NCBI GenBank assembly: GCA_026214975.1
Contig: CM047810.1
Coordinates: 33,171,255-33,235,254 of the forward strand
Origin: Gentiana macrophylla
Lineage: Eukaryota > Streptophyta > Magnoliopsida > Gentianales > Gentianaceae
Reading direction: 5' to 3'
DNA: 64,000 nucleotides
Each line of letters begins with the position of its first letter. Position 1 is the first letter of the stretch. The notes below the pieces were generated by a model, which was not told the DNA's origin, searched no databases, and worked only from the letters and a program-made list of their open reading frames with translations. Of the stretch, positions 23,229-35,310 are shown piece after piece. The translations under genes and the position numbers were made by a program.

Positions 23229-23234
23229 AGATAT

Positions 23235-25660
23235 TTTGTGTCATTCATAGACGACTATTCAAGGATGACTTGGGTGGTGATGATGAAACACAAAGTGAGG
23301 CATTCGAGAGCTTCATGCAATGAAAGAATCTAGTTGAAAATCAGTTGGGGAAGAAGATCAAGAGGCTTCATACAGATAATGGTCTGGAATTCTGCTGGAC
23401 TGAGTTTGATACATTGTGCAAAACTGAGGGTATTGCCAGACATCATACAGTCAGGAATACACCTCAGCAAAATGGTGTAATTGAAAGAATGAATCAAACT
23501 CTTCCGGAGAGAGCAAGATGTATGCTTTCTCATGCTGGTTTGTCAAGGAGATTTTGGGCAAAGGCTGTAACCACAGCTTGCTACTTAATAAATATGAGTC
23601 CTCACACAGGGATCAGTCTCAGAACACCAGTTGAGATGTGGTAAGGCAAGCCTGCAGATTATTCAGTTCTAAGGGTATTTGGAAGCACAGTTTACTATCA
23701 TGTTAGTGAAGGGAAACTGGAACCAAGAGCCAAGAAATGAGTGTTTGTGGGGTATGGTGATGGAGTTAAGGGTTATAGAGTTTGGTCATCAGCAGAAAAC
23801 AGAGTTATTCTCAGCCGAGATACAGTTTTCGATGAAAATTCTATGCTCAGTTCATCAGTGAGAGGACTCATCGAATCACGAAACCAGGTGTTGGCGAGAA
23901 AAGCGACGGTAAGGTGGAGCTTCAGTGGAGTCGGTTGAAATGCAACAAACAATCGATCCAAGTCGCTTCATGTTATCTTGAACGAATCGAATCCAAGCCG
24001 GTCGGTGGGCAAAATTTGATTGAGCGTCAAACTGAGAACGTGGGTCAGTAGAGTACAGTTGTTTGCAGAGCTAGAAGATCCAATGTTGGGGTACCTCCCA
24101 AGAGGTATGGGTTTGATGATATGGTTGGATATGCACTTCAAGTTGCAGAAGAAGTGGATGGTTTTGAACCTTCTACTTACAGGGAAGCAGTGACATGTTC
24201 GGAAGCATCTCAATGGCTTACTTCCATGGGAGATGAAATGGAGTCATTCTGAAGAATCAAACTTGGGATCTAGTTAAACATCCAGCTGAAATGAGAGTTG
24301 TTACTTGCAAATGGATCTTCAAGAAAAAGGAAGGGATAACTGAGGCAGAAGGAGTTAAGTATAAAGCACGTTTGGTTGCAAGAGGGTTCAATCAGAAAGA
24401 AATGGTGGACTTTGATGAGATATTCTCACCAGTAGTCAGACATACTTCAATCAGAGTGTTACTAGCAATGGTGGCACAGCAGGACTTAGAACTTGAGCAG
24501 TTAGACGTGAAGACAACTTTTCTACTTGGTGAGGCAGACAATGAGATATACATGACTCAGCTAGAGGGTTTCCAAGTTCCTGGTAAAGAAGATTTTGTGT
24601 GTAAGTTGAAGAAGTCCTTATATGGACTGAAGCAGGATTTAGACAGTGGTATAAAAGGTTTGAAAGTTACATGATCCAGTTGTGTGTTGCAGAAGTCCTT
24701 ATGATTGTTGTGTTTACAACAGCCAATTGGAAGATGGATCATACATCTATCTTATGTTATATGTGGATGACATGCTGATAGCTGTAAAAAAAACTTTGAT
24801 TCAGTATCTGAAAGACCTTCTCAATGTTGAGTTTGAAATGAAAGATTTGGGTGCAACCAAGAAAATTTTAGGGATGGAGATCTTGAGAGATAGAAGTCAG
24901 AAGAAACTGTTTTTATCTTAGCAGGGCTATATACAGAAGATTTGTCAAAGTTTGGCATGTCAGCTGCTAAGCCAATAGATACTCCTATGGCATCAAATGT
25001 TCATTTGTCAGTTTTTGCTTCACAATCAGCTGAAGAGAAGGAGTACATGTCAAGAGTTCCCTATGCTAGTGCAGTTGGAAGTCTGATGTATGCCATGGTA
25101 TGCACTAGGCCTCGATCTCGCTCAGCAAATAAGTGTTGTCGATGAGGTTTATGGCTCAACACGGAAAGGAACACCGAAAGCCGTGAAAAAATGTTCGGTA
25201 CCTTAGAGGTACATCCGATGTTGGTCTCATTTATGGAGGTGATACTCAAGAACTGATCACAGGATACTGTGATGCTGATTATGCAGGTGATGTGGACACT
25301 AGAAAATCTATGACTGGTTATGTTTTCACATTCGGGAATTCAGTTGTCAACTGGAAAGAAACTCTTCAAGCAACAGTGGTTTTATCAACTACTGAAGCTG
25401 AGTTTATGGCTCTTACTGAAGCAGCCAATAAGGGTATCTGGTTGAATGGACTAGTCAGTGATTTGGGGCTACATCAGGATCAAGCTGAGATTTATTGTGA
25501 CAGTTTGAGTGCAATTTGTCTAGCTAAGGATTAGGTTCATCATGAGAGAACCAAGCATATTGATGTGAGGTATCATTTTCTGAGAAATGAGAAGAGGGTT
25601 GTAGTGAAGAAGAAGACCAAGAATAATCCTGGCGATATGTTCACTAAACCGATTAATGAG
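23235..25660 (+). pseudogene. Copia A integrase, reverse transcriptase and RNase H (broken)
   Basis: Integrase core: RLHTDNGLEF (about 23365) and TPQQNGVIERMNQTL (23459-23505). Then VFGSTVYYHV and KGYRVWSSAENRVIL. RT: VVTCKWIFKKKEG (24297), KARLVARGFNQ, EQLDVKTTFLLGEADNEIYM (about 24495-24553), and the catalytic YVDDMLIA (about 24758-24783). RNase H: GYCDADYAGDVDTRKSMTGY (25264-25322), STTEAEFMALTEAANKGIWL (about 25387-25446) and a final HERTKHIDVRYHF. Stops at about 23640, 23740, 24920 and 25533, plus frameshifts, make it non-functional. Confidence 0.9.
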
Positions 25661-25870
25661 CAAGTTTCGATTGTGTCTCGAACTTCTGTTGAATATTCAA
25701 AGCTTGTAAATCGAATCGGATACTCGGTTGAGGCGAGATCAACCGAGTGGATTCTCGAGGAGAAGTCTGGCATCGTACATCCTGGCATTGACAAATGCAT
25801 CCGGTACAAATACGCCTCGATTATGCAATCCGATTGATCGTGAATGAGAGTTCAAGTCAAGGTGGAGATT

Positions 25871-26464
25871 TATCGATTTTGGTGACTTGATCTCTAAAGC
25901 GATGAATTAAATCGTGGAACTAATCGAGGCGAGACCGAGAATGATGGTCGATTCGATTAAGTATATTCGGATTCGTGGAAAGTCATTTTGATGAAGTGCA
26001 ACCGAAGTTTCTTTCAAGTCGCAATCGATTCAGTCTGGCTTTGAGTTTTGCTGAGTATAGATGAGTTCTACATCTGGGCAGTTGGTTACATGTCTGGGAA
26101 AGTCAGTTTTGAGCTGAGTTTCATCTGGTGGATAATAGCTGGAGCTGGGGTCCACATCTGGGGTATTTATGACAATTCCGACAAAGATCTTATGGTGGTT
26201 AGAGTTTGGGATTTGTGCCTATAAATAACAATGTTGTAATCAATGCAAGAGTGTGGCTTTCACTTTGTGAGGAATACCTTGTAACTTTGTGCATAATAAT
26301 ATATCTCCTTTTCTGTCCGTGGAGTAGTCGGCACAACGCCAGTAACCACGTTAAATTACTATGTTCTCTTTATTTCTGTGTTTTTCAATTCCACCATTCT
26401 TTACGTTTGTATTGCTTTTGTTTTATCTTTCTTAAACTAAAAACTTCTCGTATGTGTTTTAACA
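25871..26464 (+). repeat. 3' LTR of element A
   Basis: Preceded by the purine-rich caaggtggagatt. It ends gttttaaca. The TATA box is tataaata at 26220-26227. The last 230 bases or so match 5571-5797, and the whole resembles the LTR of element D (44432-44938). Confidence 0.85.
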
Positions 26465-27879
26465 TAATCCATCTTGAGAGTTTGATTAGTCTAAGATCCT
26501 TCAATAGGAAGACATTTTCTATAATTTGACTCAACACTGAAACAACCGTACTTTTTCTGCTTAGTAGCTTTTTCCAATTGTGTTTTGCTATTTGGGAAAT
26601 GGTATGTGTACTACACATTAGTGTAGTGCATTTTCCACTACATGCTTTATTCCCATTGATTAAAATGATGAACTATTTATTGTGATTGGTTCCAACACAA
26701 TCAATGGTGTTGATAGTGTTGTGTAAGATGTTGTGGATAAATAAGTAGTATATGTATCACTACTCTTGCTATTTAGAGTTTTTACTGACCCCGGGTTAGA
26801 TGTTGAGGTATAATGAACTTTATTAAGACGAGTTGGATCTCTTTTTGTACTCTCTTTTAGTTTTCATCAATAAAAGTAGGCGGTTTTTATTAATACCACA
26901 ATTTTACAGCTGATACCACAATCGCTTTCGAGACTCAAAAATTACTTTGAAGACCACGATTATTATTTTCACAGAAATAACGCTTCACGACATCGACATT
27001 CTAGTGTGATGCCTCGGAATAAATGGAAAAAAAAAATGTCGTCGATAGTAAATACATGGTGCCGATGAAAGCCACCTAAAAATAAATAATTTCTCAAAAG
27101 AAAAAACCCTTAATTTTTTTCCTGATCAGAAAGGGTACACCAAATGTATCCCACCACCATAGATCCCACATCATTGATTAGAATCCTGCAATTTCAACAC
27201 CTCGAATTAGTGGGATGGAATTACATGTTAATTATCTCCATTCAAGTCGATCTTGAATGAGACAGATCCTGGTTTTCATCGAGAACATTTTGAGTCTGGT
27301 GCTGGATAAGGTAATAATCTTGTCGGAAATCCGACACTATCTATGGTCCCAGAATTTTCCAGCCCTAAAAACAAAACCAAAAAAAAATCACGCGTGAAAG
27401 GGATTCTTAAATAATATCGACAATGGCATTCGTTAATGTCCATCAATTATTAATGTTTTCCTACATTTGAAAGACACTGTTTCTAAGCAGTAACAATCAT
27501 TTGCTTTTTGCTTTTTTGCTCAACATTCTGTGGCCTTCTTCTTCATAATGCATCTCTCTTAAAAATAAAAATACAAAAAAAAAAAACTTGTAAAATAAAG
27601 AAAATGATACTTGCTGAATCTATGACTATCATCAATAGGGAACGGCAGGGCAGGGCGGGGCGGATCAAAACATGTTGATTGACATTATATATACCTATAA
27701 TATTATAATTAGAGATAAATATGCAATCTAATCTGTACCCAAAAGAGTAAACAAAATCAGTGGGGGGATTTGTAGGTAGTTGTTTAGAATCTCACATTTT
27801 TCTAGTGATGATTCTTTCCTCTTTTTTTTTTCTCTTTATCATCTTTTGATCTGGGGTTGTTTTTTCGTGGCAATGCATC
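26465..27879. other. Intergenic and 3' flank of the ABCB1-like gene
   Basis: No reading frame of note. A short GC-rich stretch (ggcagggcagggcggggcgg, about 27643) stands out. The transporter's 3' UTR must lie in the right part of this interval on the minus strand, but I cannot fix its end. Confidence 0.5.
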
Positions 27880-30800
27880 TCATTGGTCGTCTTGATCTTC
27901 CCTCGGTTGCTGCACGGAACTTGAACCAGAAGCCATATTCATAGTATGGCCATGAGCAAACCGTTGTAACTGAATCATACGCGCGTATACACCATCTGGG
28001 TTGTTTTTCATAAGATGATTATGTGATCCTTGTTCTGCTACTTTTCCATCATCTATTACAGCGATAACATGTGCGTTCCTGATCGTTGATAGCCTGTGTG
28101 CAACGACAATCGTAGTCTTTCCTTCACAAACACGTTCTAAAGCTTCTTGTACGCATCTTTCCGACTCTGCATCAAGTGCGCTTGTAGCTTCGTCTAGCAG
28201 CATTATGTCTGCTTTCCTTGAAAAAGCACGAGCTATGGCAATCCTTTGCTTTTGTCCTCCTGACAGCTGTACGCCTCGTTCACCTACAAACGTTTTGTAT
28301 CCGTCAGGCAATGAGGATATGAATTTGTGGGCATTTGCTAAGGTTGCTGCTTCGTGTATCTCGGCTTCGGTTGGGGTTGATTCGTGCCCGTATGCGATGT
28401 TTTCGTAAATGGTGGTAGCAAACAAGCATGGTTCTTGTGGTACTAATGCAATGCGGCGTCTAAGGGACTTTAGATTGTATTTACGGATATCTTTGCCATC
28501 GATCATAACTCGGCCCGAAGATGGCTCGTAGAATCTTTCCACGAGCGAGATAACCGAGCTTTTACCGCAACCGCTTGGGCCCACTAGAGCTAGTGTTTTC
28601 CCGGCTCGAGCACGAAGAGTTAGGTCCCTGAATATCTGCACATCTGGCCTTGAAGGATAAGTGAAATCTACATGCTTGAATTCTACATCACCCCGTAGGT
28701 GATCGGGGACTAGTGTCCCATCAGCCTCATCAGGCTCGATTTCAGTCTTGCGGTCAAGGAGCTCGAATACAGACCGCATGGCTCGTCCGCCTTTAATAAA
28801 GTCGGGAGCTAAAGTCAGTGTCTCAGCTGCACCATTCGCAGAGACCATAAGGACCATGAAAACACGTATCGTCTTTGAGAAATCAGAGATTCCGTGCTTT
28901 ACAAGCCATGAAGCATACCAAAGGCCAAGAGCATAGGAAGCATAGAGACAAAACTGAGCAATCCCATATCCACTTCCAGCTATTTGCCCTTTCCAAAAGC
29001 AACGCCGAAGTGGAATTTCCATGTTGGACGCGAAAAGGCTTACGATTTTTGATTCCGAGTTGAATGCAGCCACAGTTCTTAGATTCGCTACGGCTTCTCC
29101 TGCTAATTGTGTTCCTTTAGCATGTGCTGCTTCTAGATCTCCCGAGAATCCCGTCATAAACATTTTCTGTTCAACACAAAATGCAGACATTTAATACTAA
29201 TAGTGCCTATATTATTGTGCAAGTTATGATTGTAAGGACGTGTACCTGCAAAACTGTTGCAGCTACGACAACAGGAAAGACAGCAACAAGGACAAGGGCA
29301 AGGCGCCATTGCAATACAAAACCAGCTGTGCAAGCAACGAGCATAAGAGCTGAGTTCTGCATAATCACTGAAATTCTATCCCCGATAGCTGATCTAACAT
29401 TATTCGCGTCTAAAGCCAGACGTGCTGCGATTCTTGAACTTTCGTTTTCCTCTTGATCAAACCACGCCATTTCATTCTTGAGAACAGCAGACAGCATTTG
29501 TTCTCGTACACGTTTTGTCAAATTCTCCCCCACGACGTCCCAGAAGAAATGCTGAAGCGTGTTGAAGATAAGTGCAGCAGAAGAGAGACCAATTAACAGA
29601 TAACAGTATTTCGCGATTTCATTGATCATAAAAGCGTGATTCGGATTGTAATAGACGCTTAGAACAGCACTAAGAACATAGGCGAAAAACGCACTAAGGG
29701 AACCACAAATGACTGAACCAATAGATCCAATAAGTGCATAAGGCCATTCAGGAGAATTCATTTTCACGAGACGCCAGAAAGAACTGGCCTGCTCTTTAAA
29801 TGCCAGCTTTTCTACACGGTAATTTGCATACGATGGATCAAGGTTGAGACTAAAATCAGAAGTTGAGAAATCAGATAGCCTGCGTGAATACGGTGATCGA
29901 CCATAAGACGAGTTCCTCGTTATGATCGGCGAGCTTACAGAGTTTCTTGCACTAGATGGCCTGCAACATTACTTACAACAATGTCAATCAATTCCCTATT
30001 CATTTACGCGTATTAAACAATACAAAATCACGTTACCTTGCACTACTTTTTCTAGCATTATTCATAGCAGTTTCATGAGCAGCCTCTTGCATTTTGATGA
30101 GTTTCGCGTATACCCCATTTTCACCCTTGCCGTATAAGTCGTCGTGTGTTCCGATCTCAGAGACACTACCTTGCTGAAGTACAGCTACGAGGTCAGCCTT
30201 ACGGATTGTGGAAAGGCGATGTGCAATTATAAGAGTTGTTCTTCCAATCATAAACCTATCTAGAGCTTCTTGCACTAACTTTTCTGATTCTGAATCTAAA
30301 GCACTTGTCGCCTCGTCGAGTAGAAGAATAGCTGGGTTCTTAAGCATTGCCCTTGCTATGGCTATCCTCTGCTTTTGTCCACCTGATAATTGTAAACCTC
30401 TTTCTCCTACCTGATATACAATATTTTCATTAGCCTTAATCTATTTCAAGAAAATGAGTGTGCTGTCTACTAATCAGGGTGATTTTCTTACATTTAAGAT
30501 GTTTAATTAAGGTAAGCACAGACTTAGGTGAAGCTTAATTAGAAACAACTTCAATTCTCTTCTTTTAGGCAATACAATATTTGCTTTCATATTACATTAA
30601 ATGCAAAATCCAACTTAATTAACTAAGCCACCTCTTTGGTTTGTTTTTATTTCTCATCATCTTCATTAATTTTGCAGTCAAAAAGGGATGAAAATAATTA
30701 AATGGTTGTCTTGAAAAAAAAAAAAGCAAAAACTCCTCAGTTCATTTAGATCAAGTAATTCACATGCTTTTTTTTTTGATTTGTTTGTTTCAGGAAAGGT

Positions 30801-33800
30801 GAAGTCAGTTTCTAGTTTACAACATGCACATGCATTGTTGACAAAACCCATGATACATTATTATTTTAATAAACCTACCAAATACCTACCAAAATGTTTG
30901 ACCTCTTTATAAACACATTCATTGACTTTTATTACATGTGTTATGCCATGTTTTGACCAATGAGAGCTGTGTGGACAGAAGACTAAGATGCTAGTACTAG
31001 GACAAAATACCTCTCTGCCATATGCAACATGCTAACATGTTACTGATCCCTAAAACACCCCATGCCTAATAAATTTCAAAGATTCTTCGGTGGATCGAAC
31101 CGTCATATGGGTGCTAATTACACATGTCACTCATCCAACGATGTGATACAACAGAGACTCTTCGTACCCGAATCACCCAGTAAATTATGCCAACCCAATT
31201 ACTGCACAACCATTTAATAATAGGAAGGTACATGTTCAGCAACACAGAGGAAAATGTTGCCACATTACATAAGTGTATAGTCAAATCTTAGGCACATTTT
31301 TCAACTTCCTCTGACCCTACTACACACACATGTTATTTTTCAAAGCCACTGAATTTACTTGTTATTTACTTTGAGCATGTGTTAAGTATAATTGAGAACA
31401 AGATTAAAAAATGATTAGGTGATGATGACTGGTCAAAGATGCTCATTTCCATAGCTCGATTGTCACACATAATGGAGTAAAAATTAATGTATAACCCAAC
31501 CTGAGTATCATAGCCCTCGGGAAGCTTGACGATAAACGAATGAGCATTGGCAACTCGGGCAGCTTCTTCGATTTCCAAAAAACCTGCATCAGGCCTTCCA
31601 ACCAGTATGTTTTCTTTAATGGAGGTTGCAAACAATGCTGGCTCTTGGCTTACTAGGCCAATTTGTTGCCTTAGCCACCTCATCTTCATTGTCTTTATGT
31701 CATGCCCATCCAACAAAACTTGCCCTGCATAGAAATTATTCATTAACAAAGAAATAATTTATGAAAAATAAAAAAATTAAGAAAAAAAGTGTTATGTACC
31801 AGCAGTGGGATCATAAAATCTATCGATGAGGGAGACGACAGTGCTTTTTCCAGAGCCACTGCTTCCAACCAATGCTATGGTCTTTCCAGCAGGAACAGTT
31901 AGAGAGAAATTCTTCAGAATCTGAATATCGGGCCGTGAAGGATAGGAAAAATCTACACTTTTGAGCTCTACTTGGCCTGTAACCGAGTCCAATTCCAAGC
32001 CCGATTCGTTGTTTCTATTAACTTCAGGCTTGTGATCGATAATACGGAAAATTTTGGCAGCTGCAATCTTGGCCTTAGCAAATGCACTGAAGCTAGGTGC
32101 AGATTGTCCCAAAGCCCTATTATGAAAAGAATTTAAAATGAAATTTTTAAGAGGGTTTAAAATTTTAAGGCCAAATATCTGAAAAATTGGATTTTCATAC
32201 TTACAATCCACCTATCATAACTGCAAACATTGTGGCTATTGCAAGACCTCCATTGGTGAAATGGTGCCTTACTAAATAGCCTCCATACCAAAGCAAAAGT
32301 GCATAGCAGCAAAACACAGTGAAATAAGTAGCTCCAAGGCCCATCCCTTTTGCAAGACCACTCTTATAACCAAGCCTCTGAGCAATTCTTAGTGCAGCAG
32401 AGTAGGATTTTAATGCTCTTGCTTCACCGACATATGCGATAACGGTTCGAATTTGAGCTATTGTCTGATACACATAATCAATCATTAGCAAGTTATATAG
32501 ATTTATTACCTTAATTACTTTCTTTTTTTTAAATCATGAAAAAAGATTCAATCTTTTATCACCTGTTCAACAATATTTCCTGCTTGTGAAAGAGATTCTT
32601 GGCTCTTGCCAGAGAGTTTAGCCAATGTGGTGGCATGGATTCCTCCAATAATAGCTATAAGAGGAACAACTGCCAAAGTCACCAGAGCTAACTGCCAAAC
32701 TGCTGTGAAGCCCACCACAAAACCAGACACAAATGTTGCCATATAGTGTATGAAATTACCCAACTGCATAAAAAAACATTAAATAAGACAAGAACTTGTA
32801 ATTAATGCAGTCAAATCCCAAGGGAATAATTAACAAGAAGTTGTAATCAATGCAATTTAAGTTCCTTTCTTTTTCTTTTTTTCTTTTTTCTTTTTTCTTC
32901 ACCTTCTCACTGATTGCATCTTGCACCATGACTGCATCTGTGTTTATAGCATAAACAACATCGGATGTTCGAACTTCCGTATCGAAAAACTGAATGTCTT
33001 GATTCAAAGCAGCTTCTAAGTACTTGATTCTCATTTTTGTTGATTGTCTTTCTCCAGTCCACATCCAACATGATATCTCTGCAACATAATCAAACAGGTA
33101 CCCTTTTCAAAATCAAGAAGCTTATAGCAAAAGGTTAGAATCTTGAACCATATGGATGTGAGACAAATAATTGATACCTGCCCATGAAGATGCCCATATT
33201 GCAGCCCCTACCACCAGAAAGTAAAATGCATACTGAACAAACATCATAAACAGTAGAATTAATAAAATTGATTAATTTTGAATGGAACGTTTGGCTGATT
33301 GAATCAAGTCAGATTGATTGAAAAATTGCATTACCTTCACGACTTCTTGTGTCATTTTATCAACATTGTTTGCATTGGAACCAAAAGAATTTACAAGATC
33401 AGCAAAGAATCTTAGAAACAAAGGCAAAGAACATCCATGAACAAAAGCACCAAGACTTCCAATTCCCATCAAAACATAATCCAATCCATCTGCAAATCTG
33501 AAGAGCTCACTAAACCCAGATGAAGGTGGTGGTGAAACAGGCTTCTCAGTATTCCCTTCAGAACAAGTTTCCATCTTTCTTAACTTTCCTTCACTGAATT
33601 CTCTTTTTTCTACTGATTCTCCTGTTTCCCTCTTTTCTTTTGAATTGGTGCTGCAAGAATTTGTAGAATGAGCAGTGTGGTTTGATGGGCTTTGGCTATT
33701 GGCTTTAAAGGAGGAGGAGTCTAATGAACATGAACCTGAGTCAGACTGACCTGACACAACGAGTTCAAGGCCATGCACATCAGACCATCTCCACTGCTCA

Positions 33801-33832
33801 CTCGTCTTTATCTCTTGAGATTCTAGTGACAT
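27880..33832 (-). CDS. ABCB1: ABCB1-like auxin-efflux ABC transporter (P-glycoprotein, full-size)
   Basis: Ten exons, all with GT-AG introns: 33832-33335, 33232-33178, 33078-32903, 32763-32563, 32464-32205, 32116-31800, 31724-31501, 30410-30037, 29960-29246, 29166-27880. They total 4107 nt, or 1368 codons, in one open frame. The layout is TMD1-NBD1-TMD2-NBD2: Walker [10 protein letters not shown] (about residues 481-489), LSGGQ (585-589), Walker B ILLLDE (D609, E610), second Walker [10 protein letters not shown] (about 1136-1144), LSGGQ (1241-1245), Walker B IMLLDE (about 1265-1266). It is colinear with Arabidopsis ABCB1, a plasma-membrane auxin exporter, including the linker [18 protein letters not shown]. 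The N-terminus is about 80 residues longer, Ser-rich and hydrophilic (1-105), starting [18 protein letters not shown]. The ATG lies in good plant context (aagcaatgtc). No break was seen. Confidence 0.95.
30411..31500 (-). other. Large intron 7 of the ABCB1-like gene
   Basis: A 1090-bp intron. The donor cag|gttggg and acceptor tatcag|gtagga keep the frame DTQ|VGERG in NBD1. The other introns are roughly 75-190 bp. No transposon was recognised inside it. Confidence 0.85.
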
Positions 33833-34419
33833 TGCTTAAATTTAAGAATTTCTATGAAAATATAGAAATTAGGCACAAAAAGCCTCCACTGGTTTCACAC
33901 TTAAAGTCTTTTCTCTCTCCACAACTTTAAACAACCACTTTATTCACTACTAATAATATTCTTCTTTAATTACAGTTAAAGTCCAATTAAATTACCATTC
34001 TCTCTTTTCTTTTTCTCTGTTTCCTACATCTGCAATTTTTCCTTTTTATGGGGTTTTCCTTTACAGTATAAAGGGTAATCGGTTCGGTTGCTTCTTTCGT
34101 AAAAATGGGAAACATCCAGAGTACAGTTGACAATTGACATAAACGATGGGATGTTCAACACAGCAGTAGCAGAGAGATTGAGTAACAGCACCACTTTGGG
34201 TAAAATTCTGAAATTATGTAGCCGAACAGTACAAGTTGTACAACCTGCTGTATATTTATTGAACTAGTAGTAGTGTCATTGTTATTATAATACTATTGCC
34301 TTATAGAACTTGTTATAACTATATTAACTCAACTTATATATATCTTTATTACTATAAAACTATTACCAATCAATGAATTTTACAAATTGATCAACATTGT
34401 AAGGTGTTGTGTCGGTGTG
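33833..34419 (-). promoter_or_regulatory. 5' UTR and proximal promoter region of the ABCB1-like gene
   Basis: Non-coding. On the minus strand it is purine-rich close to the ATG (gagagaaaagactttaag), with AT-rich candidates for a TATA box that I cannot rank. It ends at the solo-LTR-like remnant. Confidence 0.4.
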
Positions 34420-34960
34420 CTTGACATTAATCTTTTTAAATCAGTTCTCTTAGTCAAGGATGACTTGATCCTGCGGTGAAATTTCATCAATCTCAAGTCT
34501 AAGGCGAGGTAAGTGATGGTCATTGGTGAGTGCTCAAATCGGAGAGGTCAGCTGAAGTAGTGTTTAGCTGAGATTCATATTCAGTCGAGTGTTCTCACTG
34601 GAGTTTGTTGAGCATAACAGTGTTAGCTTTGAAACTGAGTTGGTTACATCTAGTGATTTAGCTTAGGTGAGATCACATCTAGAGAATTTTAGTCAATCTG
34701 CTAGTGTATCGTTATGACAGTCAGGGTCAGGGTTCTATGGCTGCAAATACACATATGTTGTAACATAGATCAATTGCACAAGTTTGTTAATACTGTGATT
34801 ATATAATTTTTTTTACCGCGCTAACTACTAAGATATCGTATTTAAAACCACGTTAAATTCTGCATTCTTATTTTCTGTGCGTTTGATTTGTTTATTTAAT
34901 AAATGTTCTTTCTTGAATTCTGATAATTTCCTTGCGATCCGTTACGACAAGTTCTTTTAT
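34420..34960 (+). repeat. Diverged solo-LTR-like remnant related to Copia A/D LTRs
   Basis: It follows the A/D LTR order: gatgacttgatc near 34462 (A: ggtgacttgatc), gtgatggtcat.., gtcagctga, a block of ctgag/catct words, ggctgcaaatacac..ttgtaac in place of the tataaata..ttgtaatcaa region, and accacgttaaattctgcat with ttattttctgtg near 34850-34880 (A: accacgttaaattactatg, ttatttctgtg). No primer site or gag follows, so it is probably a solo LTR of a related family. Confidence 0.55.
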
Positions 34961-35310
34961 CCAATCGTTTGTCAATTGCATTTAGTGTCCGTACATATTT
35001 TACATTTTTCTCTCCTGGTAGGCAATCTCCAATGCTTTATAAAACTTTTCTCCCAACACTCATCGGATGTGTCATATTAAATGTAATATGTTAGTTTTAT
35101 AAACAAGATTGGACATGGCTTAGTGATGACTTAGCGATAAAGGTCATTTTACCATCTGGTCAAGGTCCAATTATTTTCCCCTTCATTAATACAATAAAAA
35201 TCTCCTTCCTCCCCCTCTAAATAAAAATAAAAAACCATTTTGCATTTCTTTACCATGCGGCTTTTATCTAATTAGTCTTCATACAAGACATTTATGTAAT
35301 TAGAAGAGGT
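34961..35310. other. Intergenic, no gene seen
   Basis: AT-rich. The last 55 bases or so (about 35256-35312) recur imperfectly at about 39826-39890, on the far side of the LINE. Confidence 0.5.

Larger units (their letters stand above)
5571..26464 (+). mobile_element. Ty1/Copia element A (TNT1/Tork-like), multiply interrupted
   Basis: Parts in order: truncated 5' LTR (5571-5797), primer binding site (5801-5812), gag (5922-6680), protease start (6744-6835), insertion of element B (6841-21752), protease end and integrase zinc finger (21758-22303), insertion of element F (22310-23228), integrase core, RT and RNase H (23235-25650), and 3' LTR (about 25871-26464). Removing B and F restores colinearity with element D of the same family. 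The order PR-INT-RT-RH defines Ty1/Copia. Wording such as WILDSGAS, LRYDVKT-like DVKTTF and YVDDMLIA fits the TNT1/Tork group. Stops and frameshifts throughout make it inactive. Confidence 0.9.

Noticed and set aside
31443..31749. Frames reading from exon 7 into intron 7 of the ABCB1-like gene as an alternative C-terminus
   Set aside because: The canonical donor cag|gttggg and the distant acceptor restore the conserved [11 protein letters not shown]; the extension is intronic.
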